Shown here piece by piece: positions 63,132 to 64,000 of a stretch of 64,000 nt of DNA; the first letter of the stretch is position 1, and the number at the start of each line of letters is the position of its first letter. The position numbers and the translations under genes were made by a program. The notes beneath the pieces were generated by a model. That model was not told the DNA's origin. It did no database searches and was given only the letters and a program-made list of their open reading frames with translations. Location of the stretch: contig JAIQGI010000007.1 of NCBI GenBank assembly GCA_020072565.1, positions 124,001 to 188,000 of the forward strand. The letters run 5' to 3'. The stretch is from Terriglobia bacterium. Lineage in GTDB: Bacteria; Acidobacteriota; UBA6911.

Positions 63132-64000
63132 TTACGACCACAGTCTCTTGATAGTGCGCGTGAGGGTGTACACATTCCCGACCCTCTTGAGAGATTTTAT
63201 AGGATGCGATATTCCGATCTTGAAAAGGAGTCTCCGGTACACTTTAGAGGTGAATTCCCTGCTCATGTTTTCCACATCGGCCGGCGAGAAGGATTCTGTT
63301 CCTATCAGGCCATAACCGTCGGGGATAAAGGCTTCGGAGAGTGTTTGGGGCGTAACCGGCCTGGCAAGATAACCTTTGCTCTCGCACAAGGCGTAGAGCT
63401 CAGTACCGTATATCGGGGTGGCGATGAGGTTGATAACTTCCACTCCATAGTCGTCCATGAGATGCAGGGCAAAGTCGACGGTCTTCCGCATGTTGCCCAA
63501 TGTCTCTCCCGGGAACCCGAGGATAAAAAAGGCTCTCAAGGGCAGATCCACGTTTCTGCAGCGCCTGGCAAACTCCTCCACGTCCGGCAGCCGGATCCCC
63601 TTGCGCACGATATGGTTTAGAACCTCCTGGTCACCCGACTCCACACCCATGCTCAGGGATTTGCATCCCGACCGTTTAAACTTCTTGAGAATCGCTTCAG
63701 TGATCGCCAGATTCACACGTATGCCGTTCGGCGTGTCCCACGTGACGGATCTTTCGGCCAAAACATCCACAAATTTCAGAAAGCGGTCCAGGTCAAACAT
63801 CAAATTATCATCTTCAAAGTGGATGTGCCCCACTTTGTAGGCATCCGACACGTACCTAATGTGCCTGGCGACATAATCGGCTGAATGGGGACGCCATGCC
63901 TTACCCATGCTTTGAGAAACAGAACAAAAAACGCAACGATAGGGGCAGCCCCTGCTGGTAATCATGGACATGTTGCGTTTTACGTCACGATCCCTGGTAT
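63132..64000 (-). CDS. B12-binding-type radical SAM protein, N-terminus outside window
   Basis: About 289 codons seen; the frame stays open through the right edge. TSRGCPYRCVFC carries the cluster cysteines, followed by KAWRPHSADYVARHI, FEDDNLMFD, SMGVESGDQ and FILGFPGETLGNM, the successive barrel strands. The layout, including W-R-x-H-S-A-x-Y-V after the cluster, is that of the B12-binding group (compare 28.2 kb); the B12 domain itself should lie beyond 64000. It ends in a short basic tail RTIKRLWS. Confidence 0.85.
   Translation of the reverse strand, partial: TRDRDVKRNMSMITSRGCPYRCVFCSVSQSMGKAWRPHSADYVARHIRYVSDAYKVGHIHFEDDNLMFDLDRFLKFVDVLAERSVTWDTPNGIRVNLAITEAILKKFKRSGCKSLSMGVESGDQEVLNHIVRKGIRLPDVEEFARRCRNVDLPLRAFFILGFPGETLGNMRKTVDFALHLMDDYGVEVINLIATPIYGTELYALCESKGYLARPVTPQTLSEAFIPDGYGLIGTESFSPADVENMSREFTSKVYRRLLFKIGISHPIKSLKRVGNVYTLTRTIKRLWS

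Noticed and set aside
62853-63175. Short open frames of 62-102 codons on the minus strand near 63 kb, and similar ones near 59.5 kb
   Set aside because: They fall inside the palindromic repeats and their similarity to one another follows from the repeat, not from selection on protein.
1-64000. CRISPR arrays, tRNA or rRNA genes, cobalamin riboswitches
   Set aside because: I saw no regularly spaced short repeats, no cloverleaf-like segments with tRNA consensus, and no B12-box-like leader in the larger gaps.

Overview
The window reads as one long surface-glycan (O-antigen, exopolysaccharide or glycolipid) assembly locus of a Gram-negative-type bacterium. Every convincing intact gene is on the minus strand, so transcription runs from high to low coordinates, with many overlapping or nearly touching genes. 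There are no ribosomal, tRNA or other phylogenetic marker genes. The mix of many B12-binding radical SAM proteins, lipid-dependent membrane glycosyltransferases, sulfatase-fold proteins and lectin-like domains resembles environmental Acidobacteriota, Desulfobacterota or NC10-type genomes, but that is a weak inference and no taxon can be named from sequence alone.

Layout, left to right. 1-4.5 kb: a truncated secreted GH30-like glycosidase, a GT2, a UDP-galactopyranose-mutase-like flavoprotein and a VanZ-type membrane protein with a lectin-like tail. 4.6-9.1 kb: a B12-binding radical SAM protein and two membrane glycosyltransferases. 9.4-10.4 kb: a decayed IS5-family transposase. 10.5-18.5 kb: two membrane-anchored sulfatase-fold enzymes whose nucleophile position is threonine, a membrane glycosyltransferase fused to repeat and lectin-like domains, and a decayed IS1380-family transposase. 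18.6-25.6 kb: a TPR/SMP-30 propeller protein, a methyltransferase, an epimerase, a radical SAM protein, and gmd/fcl for GDP-L-fucose. 25.8-30.4 kb: a radical SAM + GT2 pair present twice in tandem. 30.5-36 kb: two tandem epimerases, a metallophosphoesterase with a large lectin-like insertion, a SPASM-type radical SAM protein and a GT2. 36-43.3 kb: twin membrane glycosyltransferases, a second SPASM-type radical SAM protein, a laminin-G-like protein, a methyltransferase and a GT4. 43.5-52.8 kb: a Wzx-like flippase, membrane glycosyltransferases, a large unrecognised protein and two membrane GT2s. 52.9-64 kb: a radical SAM protein with a polyprenyl-phosphate mannose synthase-like GT2, a further membrane glycosyltransferase, a YfhO protein and three more radical SAM proteins, the last running off the window.

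How they could work together (inference): soluble enzymes make GDP-fucose and other nucleotide sugars. DPM1/ALG5-like GT2s charge polyprenyl phosphate with single sugars. About eight GT-C-type membrane enzymes use these lipid-linked donors on the outer face of the membrane. The flippase moves lipid-linked oligosaccharide. Threonine-type alkaline-phosphatase-superfamily enzymes may transfer or remove phospho-groups. The most striking part is the set of eight B12-binding radical SAM enzymes and two SPASM radical SAM enzymes interleaved with this machinery, which suggests radical C-methylation or rearrangement of the sugar or of the lipid carrier.

Besides genes, three copies of a 145-215 bp imperfectly palindromic, MITE-like repeat sit in the same orientation, each downstream of a stop codon inside this gene series (about 43.3, 59.5 and 62.9 kb).
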